DNA of 45,176 nucleotides from Clostridia bacterium (GTDB lineage Bacteria; Bacillota; Clostridia; Oscillospirales; Acutalibacteraceae). Of this stretch, positions 35,263-44,421 are shown piece by piece; the first letter of the stretch is position 1; each line of letters begins with the position of its first letter. A program made the translations under genes and the position numbers. The notes under the pieces are model-generated. The model saw only the letters and a program-made list of their open reading frames with translations. It made no database searches and was not told where the DNA came from. Location of the stretch: the NCBI GenBank assembly GCA_017415515.1, contig JAFQGI010000006.1:1-45176 (forward strand), read 5' to 3'.

Positions 35263-36534
35263 TTATGTTTCCTCCTTTGCCATCAAGGCTCTCGCCCCGA
35301 TGTCGTGGCGGTAATAAGCATTGTCAAAACGAATCTGCTCCACCAGCTTGTAAGAAGCCTCGATGGCGGCGGGCAGGCTGTCCGCGATCGCGGTAGCACC
35401 TAGCACACGGCCGCCATTGGTGACCAACACGCCATCCTTGACGGCGGCACCCGCCACATAGACGCTGTCCGCAATCTCAGCGGGGATGGTCAGCGGCAGA
35501 CCCTTGTCGTAGGACTGGGGATAGCCGGAGGATGCCATAATCACACAGCAGGCGTGGCGGTCAGCGAACTTGATCTCGGTGTCGGCAAGGGTGCCGTTGG
35601 TGGTGGCCTGCATCACGGTGAGCAGGTCGCTCTCCAGCAGAGGAAGCACCACCTGAGTCTCGGGGTCACCGAAACGGCAGTTGTACTCAATGACCTTGGG
35701 GCCGTTAGGGGTGAGCATCAGGCCGAAGTAGAGGCAACCCTTGAAAGGACGACCCTCCGCCTTCATGGCGTGAATGGTGGGCAGGAAGATGGTGTCCATA
35801 CACACCTCGGCCACATCCGCAGTGTAGTAGGGGTTGGGGGCGATGGTGCCCATACCGCCGGTGTTGAGGCCGGTGTCGTTATCTCTCGCACGCTTATGAT
35901 CCATCGAAGAGATCATCGGCACCACCGTTTCGCCGTCGGTGAAGGACAGCACCGACACCTCGGGACCGGTGAGGAACTCCTCAATGACGATGTGATCGCC
36001 GCTGGCGCCGAAGGCCTTATCCTGCATCATGGACACCACGGCGGCCTTGGCCTCCTCCAGGGTCTGGGCGATGATGACGCCCTTGCCCAGCGCCAGACCG
36101 TCCGCCTTGATGACGGTGGGAATGGGAGCGGTGTCCAGGTAGGTCAGGGCGGCATCCATATCGTCAAACACCTCGTAGGCGGCGGTGGGGATGCCGTATT
36201 TCTTCATCAGGTTTTTGGAGAACACCTTGCTGCCCTCGAGGATGGCGGCATTGGCGCGAGGACCGAAACAGGGAATGCCCTTTTCCTCCAGCGCGTCCAC
36301 ACAGCCCAGCACCAGCGGGTCGTCGGGGGCCACCACGGCGTAGTCAACGCCCTCGGCCACCGCAAAATCCACGATGGCGGGGATGTCCTTGGCGCCGATA
36401 TCCACGCAGGTGGCGTCGGCGGCCATACCGCCGTTGCCGGGGAGCGCGAAAATGTGCTCCACCTGCGGATTCTCTTTCAGTTTTTTGATGATGGCGTGCT
36501 CACGGCCGCCACCGCCGACAACGAGAAGTTTCAT
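35263..36534 (-). CDS. purD: Phosphoribosylamine-glycine ligase
   Basis: The 423-residue ATP-grasp enzyme joins phosphoribosylamine and glycine to make GAR. The N-terminal MKLLVVGGGGREHAI motif, ADGLALGKGVI ATP-grasp loop and NCRFGDPETQVVLPLL signature are all present. Length is normal (about 420). Start at 36534 with GGAGGACAC. It follows a 220-base gap after purH that holds a fold-back repeat. Confidence 0.97.
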   Translation of the reverse strand: MKLLVVGGGGREHAIIKKLKENPQVEHIFALPGNGGMAADATCVDIGAKDIPAIVDFAVAEGVDYAVVAPDDPLVLGCVDALEEKGIPCFGPRANAAILEGSKVFSKNLMKKYGIPTAAYEVFDDMDAALTYLDTAPIPTVIKADGLALGKGVIIAQTLEEAKAAVVSMMQDKAFGASGDHIVIEEFLTGPEVSVLSFTDGETVVPMISSMDHKRARDNDTGLNTGGMGTIAPNPYYTADVAEVCMDTIFLPTIHAMKAEGRPFKGCLYFGLMLTPNGPKVIEYNCRFGDPETQVVLPLLESDLLTVMQATTNGTLADTEIKFADRHACCVIMASSGYPQSYDKGLPLTIPAEIADSVYVAGAAVKDGVLVTNGGRVLGATAIADSLPAAIEASYKLVEQIRFDNAYYRHDIGARALMAKEET

Positions 36535-36587
36535 TTTGTGTCCTCCGAAAAAATGGGTGGTTACATAGGGTTGAATGGGAGCAGAAT

Positions 36588-36736
36588 CCCTCGGCTCCCC
36601 TTGTCAGGGGAGCTGTCGAACCAACATCGCAACGCCGAAGTTGGTGAGACTGAGGGGTAGTTTTGTCTTGTGCGAACCTCGACTACCCCACCGTCATTTG
36701 CTCCGCAAATGCCACCTCCCCTGACAAGGGGAGGCA
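36588..36736. repeat. Fold-back intergenic repeat between purH and purD
   Basis: Left arm GGCTCCCCTTGTCAGGGGAG and right arm CTCCCCTGACAAGGGGAG are complementary to one another and each is itself nearly palindromic. No gene is visible in 36535-36757. Confidence 0.8.
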
Positions 36737-36757
36737 AGACAAGGTCTCTGCATAATT

Positions 36758-37942
36758 TTAGTGATGGAACAATCGCATACCGGTGAAGGCCATGATCATG
36801 CCCTTCTTGTCGCACTCCTCAATAACCAGATCGTCACGGATGGAGCCGCCGGGCTCGGCGATGTAGGTCACGCCGCTGGCGTAGGCGCGCTTGATATTAT
36901 CCGCGAAGGGGAAGAACGCGTCAGAAGCCAGAGCCAAGCCCTTGAAGCCGCCCAGCCACTGAGCTCTCTCCTCGGCGGTGATGGGAGCGGGCTGCTCGGT
37001 GAAGTAATTCTGCCAAATGCCGTCGGCGCACACGTCCTCTTCGTTGCCGTTGATGTAGCCGTCGATGACGTTGTCCCGCTCCGGGCGACCCATGGTGGGC
37101 AGGAAGGGCAGGGAGAGCACCTTGGGATGCTGGCGCATCAGCCAGGTATCCGCCTTGGTGCCTGCCAAACGGGTGCAATGGATACGGCTCTGTTGGCCGG
37201 CACCCACGCCGATAGCCTGACCGTTGATGGCATAGCAGACCGAGTTGGACTGGGTATATTTCAGGGTGATCAGAGCCACGATGAGGTCGCGCTTGGCGGA
37301 GTCGGGCAGATTTTTATTCTCGGTGACGATATTCTCCAGCAGGTGATTGCCGATTTTAAACTCGTTGCGACCTTGCTCAAAGGTGATGCCGTAGACGTCC
37401 TTCTGCTCGATGGGTGCGGGAACGTAGTTGGGATCGATCTCTACGATATTGTAGTTGCCCTTGCGCTTGCCTTTGAGGATTTCCAAAGCCTCGGGCTCAT
37501 AGCCGGGGGCGATGATGCCGTCGGACACCTCGCGGGCGATCAACTTGGCGGTGGTGACGTCGCAGACGTCGGACAGCGCCACCCAGTCACCGAAGGAGCA
37601 GAGGCGGTCGGTGCCGCGGGCGCGGACGTAGGCGCAGGCCAGGGGGGACTCGTCCAGTCCCTCCACGTCCTCTACGAAGCATGCCTTCTTCAGTGGCTCG
37701 GGCAGGATCAGACCCACAGCGGCGGAGGTGGGGCTGACGTGTTTGAAGGAGGTGGCGGCAGGCAGACCCAGCGCCTCCTTCAGCTCCTTCACCAACTGCC
37801 ACGCGTTGAAAGCGTCCAGGAAGTTGATATAACCGGGGCGACCGTTCAGTACGGTGATGGGCAGGTCGGCGTCGTTCTTCATAAAGATACGGGACGGTTT
37901 CTGGTTGGGGTTACAGCCGTATTTCAGTTCAAATTCTTTCAT
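36758..37942 (-). CDS. purH: AICAR transformylase, stand-alone (PurH C-terminal domain only)
   Basis: The 394-residue protein begins MKEFELKYGCNPNQKPSRIF at 37942 (GAGGTG upstream); a longer frame overlaps the upstream gene. It contains the AICARFT signatures FKHVSPTSAAVG and SLPFLPTMGRPERDNVIDGY, and ends SGVTYIAEPGGSIRDDLVI. Bifunctional PurH is about 520 residues with an N-terminal MGS-like IMP cyclohydrolase; that domain is missing here, and the closing step is instead encoded by the adjacent PurO-type gene. The enzyme formylates AICAR with 10-formyl-THF. Confidence 0.94.
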   Translation of the reverse strand: MKEFELKYGCNPNQKPSRIFMKNDADLPITVLNGRPGYINFLDAFNAWQLVKELKEALGLPAATSFKHVSPTSAAVGLILPEPLKKACFVEDVEGLDESPLACAYVRARGTDRLCSFGDWVALSDVCDVTTAKLIAREVSDGIIAPGYEPEALEILKGKRKGNYNIVEIDPNYVPAPIEQKDVYGITFEQGRNEFKIGNHLLENIVTENKNLPDSAKRDLIVALITLKYTQSNSVCYAINGQAIGVGAGQQSRIHCTRLAGTKADTWLMRQHPKVLSLPFLPTMGRPERDNVIDGYINGNEEDVCADGIWQNYFTEQPAPITAEERAQWLGGFKGLALASDAFFPFADNIKRAYASGVTYIAEPGGSIRDDLVIEECDKKGMIMAFTGMRLFHH

Positions 37943-37952
37943 TGTCAGCACC

Positions 37953-38675
37953 TCACACATTTTTGTTGATGATGATCTCCTCAGGAGCAGAGCCGTCCAG
38001 CGGCACACAGCGCACAAAGAGAGACACTTTGTTATCTTCGTTCAGGTTGTTCCACACCAAATCCGCCAATTCCTGAGCGGTATTCGGCATCGCCACCTCC
38101 TCCGGTTCGCCGTAGAAGGAGGGAATGGGATTGCCGTCACACTTATAGGTGTGGATGAAGTGGCCGATACCGGCCTCGGGGACGTAGGAGTAGTAATAGC
38201 GGTTGCATACGGGGCGACCGTTAGCAGATTTCAGGATCGACAGTTTATAGGCAAAGGTGTTGCGAGGGAAGCAATAGTACAAAATGCCCGAAATACGAGG
38301 GGTGTAGTTGGGAAAGTCCGGCTCAAACTCGCGCAGATTCAAGGCGTTCTCAAAGCCGTGACCATCACCCGTCAAATGATCGAAAATCGTGTTGGTCTGA
38401 TCGCCGTTGGTGACAATATCAACATTGCCGCCCTTAGCCGACAGGTAGGGATTGTAGATGATTAGGCTGGGATCGGACAGCTTGCCCTCGTCAAAAGCCT
38501 TGGTGCGCATACCACCGTCAAACCGTTCAAAGATACGGTTACGGCTGTTTTCGCTGCGTCCCATGATGAAATAGGCGATCATCGCCTTTTTGCCGTCGGC
38601 AGAGGTACCGATGACGATACCGCGACCGGGATAGGTGTTTTCGGACAGCAATTTTTCTAAATCAAACAATGCCAT
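37953..38675 (-). CDS. purO: IMP cyclohydrolase, PurO type
   Basis: The 240-residue protein fits the IMP_cyclohyd family first defined in archaea (PurO), with YPGRGIVIGTSADGKKAMIAYF and IMGRSENSRNRIF near the N-terminus and NYTPRISGILYYC in the middle. It closes FAICAR to IMP, the last step of the pathway. It lies 10 bases before purH, replacing the missing PurH N-terminal domain. Start at 38675 with GAGGGAAC upstream. Confidence 0.9.
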   Translation of the reverse strand: MALFDLEKLLSENTYPGRGIVIGTSADGKKAMIAYFIMGRSENSRNRIFERFDGGMRTKAFDEGKLSDPSLIIYNPYLSAKGGNVDIVTNGDQTNTIFDHLTGDGHGFENALNLREFEPDFPNYTPRISGILYYCFPRNTFAYKLSILKSANGRPVCNRYYYSYVPEAGIGHFIHTYKCDGNPIPSFYGEPEEVAMPNTAQELADLVWNNLNEDNKVSLFVRCVPLDGSAPEEIIINKNV

Positions 38676-38716
38676 GGTTGTTCCCTCGCTTTTCTATTAA
38701 TCAGCAGAATTTCGGT

Positions 38717-38931
38717 AGGCTTCCCCTTGAGGGGAAGCTGGCACGGCGTAAGCCGTGACTGATGAGGTGTAGCCGCGTCAGCGGCGTTATTGAAGTCTGT
38801 ACAAGCTTTACCACCTCATCCGTCGCCTATCGGCGACACCTTTTCGCTCGCCGCGAAACGGCCCCCCTTTTGTCACCTGCGGTGACATTTTCCCCCGCCA
38901 TCGGGGGAAATCAACCTCAAGGGGAAGGCTT
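38717..38931. repeat. Fold-back intergenic repeat between purN and purO
   Basis: Terminal inverted repeats AGGCTTCCCCTTGAGG and CCTCAAGGGGAAGGCT bound about 215 bases with several internal stems. The right end reaches the first base of the purN stop codon (minus strand). A 90-base part (38841-38930) is repeated in reverse orientation at 44087-44176. Confidence 0.88.
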
Positions 38932-39547
38932 ATTCGGTTTTGCAAATCTTCTCGCTGACGAGTTCCACAGCGCGGGGCAGGAGGATCCACTCCGCCTGTT
39001 CCATCACGCGGCGCTGGAGGATCTCGGGGGTGTCCCCCTCCTCGATGGCTACCGCCTTTTGCAGGATGATCTCGCCGCCGTCGGGAATCTCGTTGACGAA
39101 ATGCACGGTGGCACCCGTCACCTTGACCCCTCTTTCGAGGGCGGCGCGGTGCACCCGCAGACCGTAAAATCCCTCACCGCAGAAAGAGGGGATCAAGGAC
39201 GGATGGACGTTTAAGATGCGCTTTTCATACGCATCGGTGAAATGCTTGCTCAAAATGGACATAAAGCCCGCCAGCACAATAAGGTCGATCTCGCAAGCGG
39301 CCAGTTGCGCCAGCAAGACGTCTTCAAAAGCCTCCTGATCACCGCCGCAGGCCGCCTTGGTGATCACCACAGCAGGGATACCTGCACGAGCGGCACGCTC
39401 GAGGGCGTAAGCCCCCTCCTTATTGGAGATAACCAGCACAATCTCGCCGTGGGGGATTTCACCGCGGCTTTGCGCGTCAATGAGTGCTTGTAAGTTGGTT
39501 CCGCCGCCACTGACGAGGACGGCGATACGACAAGGATTAGTTGCCAT
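38930..39547 (-). CDS. purN: Phosphoribosylglycinamide formyltransferase
   Basis: The 205-residue protein transfers a formyl group from 10-formyl-THF to GAR. It shows RIAVLVSGGGTNLQALID, the catalytic region ILNVHPSLIPSF with His in NVHPS, and HFVNEIPDGGEII with the catalytic Asp. Its ATG overlaps the end of the upstream formate-family transporter by 11 bases (ATGGCAACTAA), so translation is coupled. Confidence 0.97.
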   Translation of the reverse strand: MATNPCRIAVLVSGGGTNLQALIDAQSRGEIPHGEIVLVISNKEGAYALERAARAGIPAVVITKAACGGDQEAFEDVLLAQLAACEIDLIVLAGFMSILSKHFTDAYEKRILNVHPSLIPSFCGEGFYGLRVHRAALERGVKVTGATVHFVNEIPDGGEIILQKAVAIEEGDTPEILQRRVMEQAEWILLPRAVELVSEKICKTE

Positions 39548-40154
39548 GCTGCTTTTCCTCCTTTGTCAGCCTAGTCAACAGCGGCAACAGCACGCCGCCC
39601 ACGGCGTTGCTGAGAATCACGCACCACAAGAAGCCGAAGGCCTCCCACGACACGATACCGGAGGTGGCGAAATAGAATAGATCCGCGATGGAGTGTTCGA
39701 ATCCGCTGAGGATAAACACCGGCACACAGAAGAAAATCGCCGCCGTAGTCTTGTGGTCGCGGAAAATGCTCACCGCCAGATACATCAGAATGCCGCAGAA
39801 CACACCGCGGATGGCGGTCTGTGGCCACTCTTGGGTCAGCTTTGCCTCGCAGATGGTCTGTGCCACATCCCCCAGCTGGGGCAGAGCGTAGCGGATGGCG
39901 TAGCCGCAGAGAACGGTGGCGATGGCGTTGCCCAGCAGGGCGGTGAGCACCACCGTCCAAGCGGCCTTATCGTGCTGTTCGGGCAAAAATCCCACCTTGC
40001 CGGTGAACAGACCGTAGCCCTTATAGCAAATGCAGAGCAGTGCCACCGAAAACAGCACTGCGCCCACATAGCGATTCTCGCAGGCCAAAAACACGCTACC
40101 GCCGATGGCAATAAGAATACCGGCCAAAATACCGTTTATCGTTCCTTTTATCAT
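39537..40154 (-). CDS. Formate/nitrite-family (FNT) transporter inside the purine operon
   Basis: The 205-residue membrane protein starts at 40154, where ATGA overlaps the purM stop. It has six hydrophobic helices. FNT hallmarks are present: the L2-type loop around LLGNAIATVL, the GFEHSIADLFYFA segment (FNT consensus GFEHxVANM, with the conserved histidine), and NAVGGVLLPLL near the end. Family length is usually 250-290, so this is a short member. FNT channels move formate, nitrite or hydrosulfide. Given purN on one side and fhs at the end of the operon, formate is the most likely substrate, feeding 10-formyl-THF synthesis. Direction (uptake or release) cannot be read from the sequence. Confidence 0.88.
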   Translation of the reverse strand: MIKGTINGILAGILIAIGGSVFLACENRYVGAVLFSVALLCICYKGYGLFTGKVGFLPEQHDKAAWTVVLTALLGNAIATVLCGYAIRYALPQLGDVAQTICEAKLTQEWPQTAIRGVFCGILMYLAVSIFRDHKTTAAIFFCVPVFILSGFEHSIADLFYFATSGIVSWEAFGFLWCVILSNAVGGVLLPLLTRLTKEEKQHGN

Positions 40155-41200
40155 AACGCGATCTTCTCCTCGCCGGCGATAATCTCGCCGATGACGTAGG
40201 CGTCGTCGCCGTGGGCACGCAGGATGGACAGGGCGGTTTCCACCTGCTCGGCAGGCACCACCACGCTCATACCCACACCCATATTGTAGGTGTTGAACAT
40301 ATCCCGCTGGGGCACGTTGCCCCACTGGGCAATCAGGTCGAAGATGGGCAACACCTTAACGGCAGACTTGTCGATCTTGGCGCACAGACCATCGGGGATG
40401 GAACGGGGAATATTCTCATAAAAACCGCCGCCGGTAATGTGGGAGATGCCCTTCACGTCAACCTGCTCCAAGAGGGCGAGGATGGATTTCACGTAAATGC
40501 GGGTAGGCACCAGCAGAGCCTCGGCAATGGTCTTGCCGGAAAGCTCCTCACGAGCCACATACAGCTCGGGGTTGTTGTTATCAATGTCAAAAGCCTTGCG
40601 GCACAGAGAAAAACCATTGGAGTGGATGCCGGTGGAGGGCAGAGCGATCACCACGTCACCCACCGCCATGCGGGTGTTGTCGATGATCTTCTTCTTATCC
40701 ACGATACCCACGGCAAAGCCCGCCAGATCGTAGTCGTCCACCGGCATTAGGCCGGGGTGCTCAGCGGTCTCGCCGCCGATGAGGGCGGCGCCGGACTGGA
40801 CGCAGCCCTCGGCAACGCCGCTGACGATCTCAGCAATCTTTTCAGGAATGTTCTTGCCGCAGGCGATGTAATCCAGGAAAAACAGGGGCTTGGCGCCGCA
40901 GCAGATGATGTCGTTGACGCACATAGCCACCGCGTCGATGCCGATGGTGTCGTGCTTGTCCATCAACTGCGCCAATTTCACCTTGGTGCCGCAACCGTCG
41001 GTGCCGCTGACCAGGACAGGCTCCTCCATACCGGCCAGAGAAAGGCCAAAGCAACCGCCAAAGCCGCCCACATCGTCTAAGCAACCCTCGTTTTTGGTGC
41101 GGGCGATGTGGGATTTCATCAATTCCACCGCCTTGTAGCCGGCGGTGATGTCCACGCCTGCCGCCGCATAGCTGGCAGACTGAGAATTCTTATGATCCAT
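40151..41200 (-). CDS. purM: Phosphoribosylformylglycinamidine cyclo-ligase (AIR synthetase)
   Basis: The 349-residue protein starts at 41200 (MDHKNSQSASYAAAGVDI) with AAAAGG seven bases upstream. The ATG six bases earlier sits on that site, and longer frames run into purF. It shows GLSLAGMEEPVLVSGTDGCG-type ATP loop, GAALIGGETAEHPGLM and HITGGGFYENIPR. It converts FGAM to AIR. It is 11 bases after purF and overlaps the next gene by four bases. Confidence 0.96.
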   Translation of the reverse strand: MDHKNSQSASYAAAGVDITAGYKAVELMKSHIARTKNEGCLDDVGGFGGCFGLSLAGMEEPVLVSGTDGCGTKVKLAQLMDKHDTIGIDAVAMCVNDIICCGAKPLFFLDYIACGKNIPEKIAEIVSGVAEGCVQSGAALIGGETAEHPGLMPVDDYDLAGFAVGIVDKKKIIDNTRMAVGDVVIALPSTGIHSNGFSLCRKAFDIDNNNPELYVAREELSGKTIAEALLVPTRIYVKSILALLEQVDVKGISHITGGGFYENIPRSIPDGLCAKIDKSAVKVLPIFDLIAQWGNVPQRDMFNTYNMGVGMSVVVPAEQVETALSILRAHGDDAYVIGEIIAGEEKIAL

Positions 41201-41211
41201 AATCATCCTTT

Positions 41212-42633
41212 TTATTCCTTTCCGTTCCAGCAGTAGGTGCACAGCTTGCAGGGCTCGATGCCGATGGCCTCGATGACCCCCTCCAAAGACTGAAAGTCCA
41301 GCGAGCCCAAATGCAGTTTTTCTGCCATGGCGGCTCGCAGGTTTTTGCCGCGCTGGGTATTGCCGTCGCAATACTCGTCCAGATAAGCGAGACCCTCCTC
41401 CCCCTCCAGCTCCACAATGGTGCGGCGAGCGATCAGATCCATTTCGCTGTTGCTGCGGGAAAAATTCAGGTATTTACAGTTAAACATAATGGGCGGGCAG
41501 GCAGAGCGCATATGCACCGTCCTGGCGCCGCTTTCATAAAGGAAATCCACCGTCTCTTTAAGCTGGGTGCCGCGGACGATGGAATCGTCCACCAACAGCA
41601 AGTTTTTGTCCTCAATCAAAGCGGGAACGGGAATCTGCTTCATCTTGGCGATGCGGTTGCGATCCGACTGCTTGCTGGGGGTAAAACTCCGGGACCAGGT
41701 GGGGGTGTATTTGATATAGGCGCGGGCGAAGGGCAGATGGCTCTCGTTGGCATAGCCGATAGCGTGGGGGGTGCCGCTGTCCGGCATACCGCACACGTAA
41801 TCCACGTCGGCAACCGTGCCCTTTTCGTTGTCCTGCTTTGCCATCAGCGCGCCGTTGCGGTAGCGCATCAGCTCCACGTTGACCCCCTCATAGGCGGAGG
41901 TGGAAAAGCCGTAATAGCTCCACAGGAAGGCGCACATCCGCATCTCCTCGCCGGCGGGAGCAAGGGTGGTGACCCCCTCGGTGGTGATGTGGACGATTTC
42001 GCCGGGTCCCAGCTCCCGCTCGTCCTCAAAGCCCAGCTTCTGATGAGCAAAGGGCTCAAAGGAGACGCTGTAACCGTCCTCCCGCTTGCCGATCCAGATG
42101 GGCAGACGTCCCACCTTGTCGCGGGCGGCAATGAGGGAGCCGTCGTCCTTTAAGATAAGGATGGAGGCAGTGCCCTCCACCTGCTGCTGCACAAAGCGGA
42201 TGCCCTGGGCAAAATCGTTTTTGAGGTTGATGAGGGCACCCACCAACTCGGTGACGTTCACCCCACCGCCGGTCATGGCGTCAAAGTGACCGCCGTCCGC
42301 CAAATAGGTGTCCACCAGCTCGTCGGCGTTGTTCACCGCACCGGTGACGCAGATGGCGTAGGTGCCCAACTTGGAGCGAATCAGCAGGGGCTGAGGATAG
42401 AAATCGCTGATACAGCCGATGGCGGAGGTGCCCCCCATCTCCTCGAAGATACCCTTGAAGCGGGCACGGAACGGCGTGGTCTGGATGCTGTGGATCTGCC
42501 GTTGCAGACCGATCTCGGGGTCGTAGACGGCGATGCCGGCACGACGGGTGCCCAGATGGGAATGGTAGTCGGTGCCGAAAAACACGTCCTCCATACAATC
42601 TTGTTTCGATACGATGCCAAAATAACCGCCCAT
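41212..42633 (-). CDS. purF: PurF-like amidophosphoribosyltransferase lacking the N-terminal cysteine nucleophile
   Basis: The 473-residue protein has the PurF two-domain plan: an N-terminal Ntn-type glutaminase fold (DYHSHLGTRRAGIAVY, AVNNADELV, residues 1-230) and a C-terminal phosphoribosyltransferase with the PRPP loop LLLVDDSIVRGTQ (~340-352). Standard PurF exposes a catalytic Cys at the very N-terminus (CGVFGI). Here the start is MGGYFGI, so glycine stands in that place. The start is secure: GGAG lies seven bases upstream and an in-frame stop lies a few codons before, excluding a propeptide with Cys. C-terminal cysteines (PCKLCTYC) resemble the Fe-S ligands of Bacillus PurF. The enzyme may use free ammonia or a separate glutaminase, or may be a regulatory homologue with a true PurF elsewhere. 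Confidence 0.88.
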   Translation of the reverse strand: MGGYFGIVSKQDCMEDVFFGTDYHSHLGTRRAGIAVYDPEIGLQRQIHSIQTTPFRARFKGIFEEMGGTSAIGCISDFYPQPLLIRSKLGTYAICVTGAVNNADELVDTYLADGGHFDAMTGGGVNVTELVGALINLKNDFAQGIRFVQQQVEGTASILILKDDGSLIAARDKVGRLPIWIGKREDGYSVSFEPFAHQKLGFEDERELGPGEIVHITTEGVTTLAPAGEEMRMCAFLWSYYGFSTSAYEGVNVELMRYRNGALMAKQDNEKGTVADVDYVCGMPDSGTPHAIGYANESHLPFARAYIKYTPTWSRSFTPSKQSDRNRIAKMKQIPVPALIEDKNLLLVDDSIVRGTQLKETVDFLYESGARTVHMRSACPPIMFNCKYLNFSRSNSEMDLIARRTIVELEGEEGLAYLDEYCDGNTQRGKNLRAAMAEKLHLGSLDFQSLEGVIEAIGIEPCKLCTYCWNGKE

Positions 42634-42667
42634 AGGGGGAATCTCCTCTCAAAATCACGGGGTGAAC

Positions 42668-42811
42668 AGCCTCCCTCCCCGAGGGAGGTGGCCGAGCGTC
42701 AGCGAGGTCGGAGGGAGTTTCGGAGCGGCTATCGCCATTCTCCCGCATTTGTGCCAAGATCACTCCCTCAGTCAGCCTATCGGCTGCCGGCTCCCTCAAA
42801 GAGGGAGCCTT
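42668..42811. repeat. Fold-back intergenic repeat between purC and purF
   Basis: CTCCCTCCCCGAGGGAGG on the left and CTCCCTCAAAGAGGGAG on the right are mutually and internally complementary. The interval 42634-42826 has no gene. Confidence 0.8.
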
Positions 42812-42826
42812 CGTCCTATTCAAACA

Positions 42827-43513
42827 TCAAGCGAAAAACAGCTCGTTCAGGGTCATGGGATCCACGTACTCGCCGTTTTTATACACGCGCATGTTGCCGG
42901 AGGCAACCTCGTCGATGAGCATCACGCGACCCTCGGGGTCGTAGCCGAACTCGAACTTGATGTCGTACAGCTCCATACCCTTTTGTGCCAGATCGTCCGC
43001 CACGATCTTGGTGATCTGCTGGGTCATAGACTTCAGATCCTCATACTGCTCGTCGGTCATCACGCCGATGGCCACCAGCGCATCCTTGGTGATGAGGGGA
43101 TCGCCCTTCTCATCGTCCTTCAACGTAGTTTCTACGTAGGAGGGCAGGTCGGCACCGCTCTCGATCAGAGCGCCGTAGCGGCGGATGAAGGAGCCCACCG
43201 CCTTATTGCGGCAGATAACCTCCAGACCCTTGCCGAACACCTTGGCGGGCAACACCTCCATGGTGGTGTCCTCCAGATTGGCGCTGACATAGTGGGTCCG
43301 AATGCCGGCGGCATTGATCTTCTCAAAGAAATAGATGGACATACGCAGGTTGACGTCGCCCACGCCCTCGATGGTCAGGCCGACGGCGTTCTCGCCGGGA
43401 TCAAACACGCCATCCTTGCCGGTGCAGTCGTCCTTAAACTTCAGCAGGCAGTTGCCGTTGTCCAGCTTGTACACGTCCTTGGTTTTGCCGGTGTAAATCA
43501 GTTCCTTGCTCAT
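42827..43513 (-). CDS. purC: SAICAR synthetase
   Basis: The 228-residue protein starts at 43513 ([17 protein letters not shown]) with AAGGAG nine bases upstream. [26 protein letters not shown] and the metal/ATP region around [12 protein letters not shown] are typical of PurC. It joins CAIR and aspartate. It lies 37 bases after purE. Confidence 0.96.
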   Translation of the reverse strand: MSKELIYTGKTKDVYKLDNGNCLLKFKDDCTGKDGVFDPGENAVGLTIEGVGDVNLRMSIYFFEKINAAGIRTHYVSANLEDTTMEVLPAKVFGKGLEVICRNKAVGSFIRRYGALIESGADLPSYVETTLKDDEKGDPLITKDALVAIGVMTDEQYEDLKSMTQQITKIVADDLAQKGMELYDIKFEFGYDPEGRVMLIDEVASGNMRVYKNGEYVDPMTLNELFFA

Positions 43514-43550
43514 AATCAATCGCTCCTTCTAATATATGAATGGGTTTGTC

Positions 43551-44039
43551 TTACAGATTTTCCATAACCTTGGCGTCCTTGTCCAGCACGATGGCGGCAT
43601 CGGTGGCACGCTTCGCGTCCAGCTTGGCCGCCAAATCGGCGTCGGACACTGCCAAAATTTGTGCCGCCAGCAGAGCGGCGTTGGCGCCGCCGTTGATGGC
43701 CACGGTGGCCACGGGGATGCCGGTGGGCATCATCACGGTGGACAGCAGGGCGTCCATGCCGTCCAGCACAGAGGACTTGCAGGGGATGCCGATGACCGGC
43801 AGGGTGGTGTTGGCGGCGACGGCGCCGGCCAGATGAGCCGCCATACCGGCGGCGCAGATCAGCACGCCGAAATCACCCTCGCGGGCGTTCACCGCAAAGT
43901 CGCGAGCCTGCTCGGGGGTGCGGTGGGCGGAGTAGATATGTACCTCGTAGGGAATACCCAGCGACTTTAAGGTGTCGGTGACCTTTTGGATGATGGGCAA
44001 GTCGCTGTCGCTACCCATAATGATGCCTACTTTTTTCAT
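43551..44039 (-). CDS. purE: 5-carboxyaminoimidazole ribonucleotide mutase PurE
   Basis: The 162-residue protein is the first gene of the operon (GGAGGT upstream of 44039). It has [18 protein letters not shown] and [20 protein letters not shown] and AAHLAG are class I features, but the usual class I SDW reads SDL. No purK is found in this operon, although class I PurE normally uses the PurK product. Either purK is elsewhere or this PurE acts on AIR and CO2; the sequence cannot decide. Confidence 0.94.
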   Translation of the reverse strand: MKKVGIIMGSDSDLPIIQKVTDTLKSLGIPYEVHIYSAHRTPEQARDFAVNAREGDFGVLICAAGMAAHLAGAVAANTTLPVIGIPCKSSVLDGMDALLSTVMMPTGIPVATVAINGGANAALLAAQILAVSDADLAAKLDAKRATDAAIVLDKDAKVMENL

Positions 44040-44085
44040 TTTTGTACCTCCTTGAGTGGGGATTTAGCCGACGAAGTCGGCGTAT

Positions 44086-44391
44086 AAGGCTTCCCCTTGA
44101 GGTTGATTTCCCCCGATGGCGGGGGAAAATGTCACCGCAGGTGACAAAAGGGGGGCCGTTTCGCGGCGAGCGAAAAGCTGTCAGCCGACAGGCTGACTGA
44201 TGAGGTGTAGCCGCGTCAGCGGCGTTATTTAATTTTGTACATTTTGTTTCTGTGTCATTTTATGAAAATGGCACAGCCATTCTCGAGGAGTGGCAAACGC
44301 TAACTGCGACAAGTACTATCTTCAAGCCACTCCGGCCACCTCATCCGACCTCGCTATCGCTCGGCCACCTTCCCCTCAAGGGGAAGGCTTT
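44086..44391. repeat. Fold-back repeat between the ZTP riboswitch and purE
   Basis: Ends AAGGCTTCCCCTTGAGG and CCTCAAGGGGAAGGCTT bound about 305 bases with stems such as GTCACCGCAGGTGAC. It shares a 90-base segment (inverted) and a GATGAGGTGTAGCCGCGTC segment (direct) with 38717-38931. It fills most of the 44040-44421 leader, which has no gene. Confidence 0.88.
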
Positions 44392-44421
44392 TTTGGTTTT
44401 TAAATTACCTTTTATCTCATC

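Noticed and set aside
41201-41371. Upstream extension of purM into purF
   Set aside because: It is a shadow of purF coding sequence; the true start has its own site at 41200.
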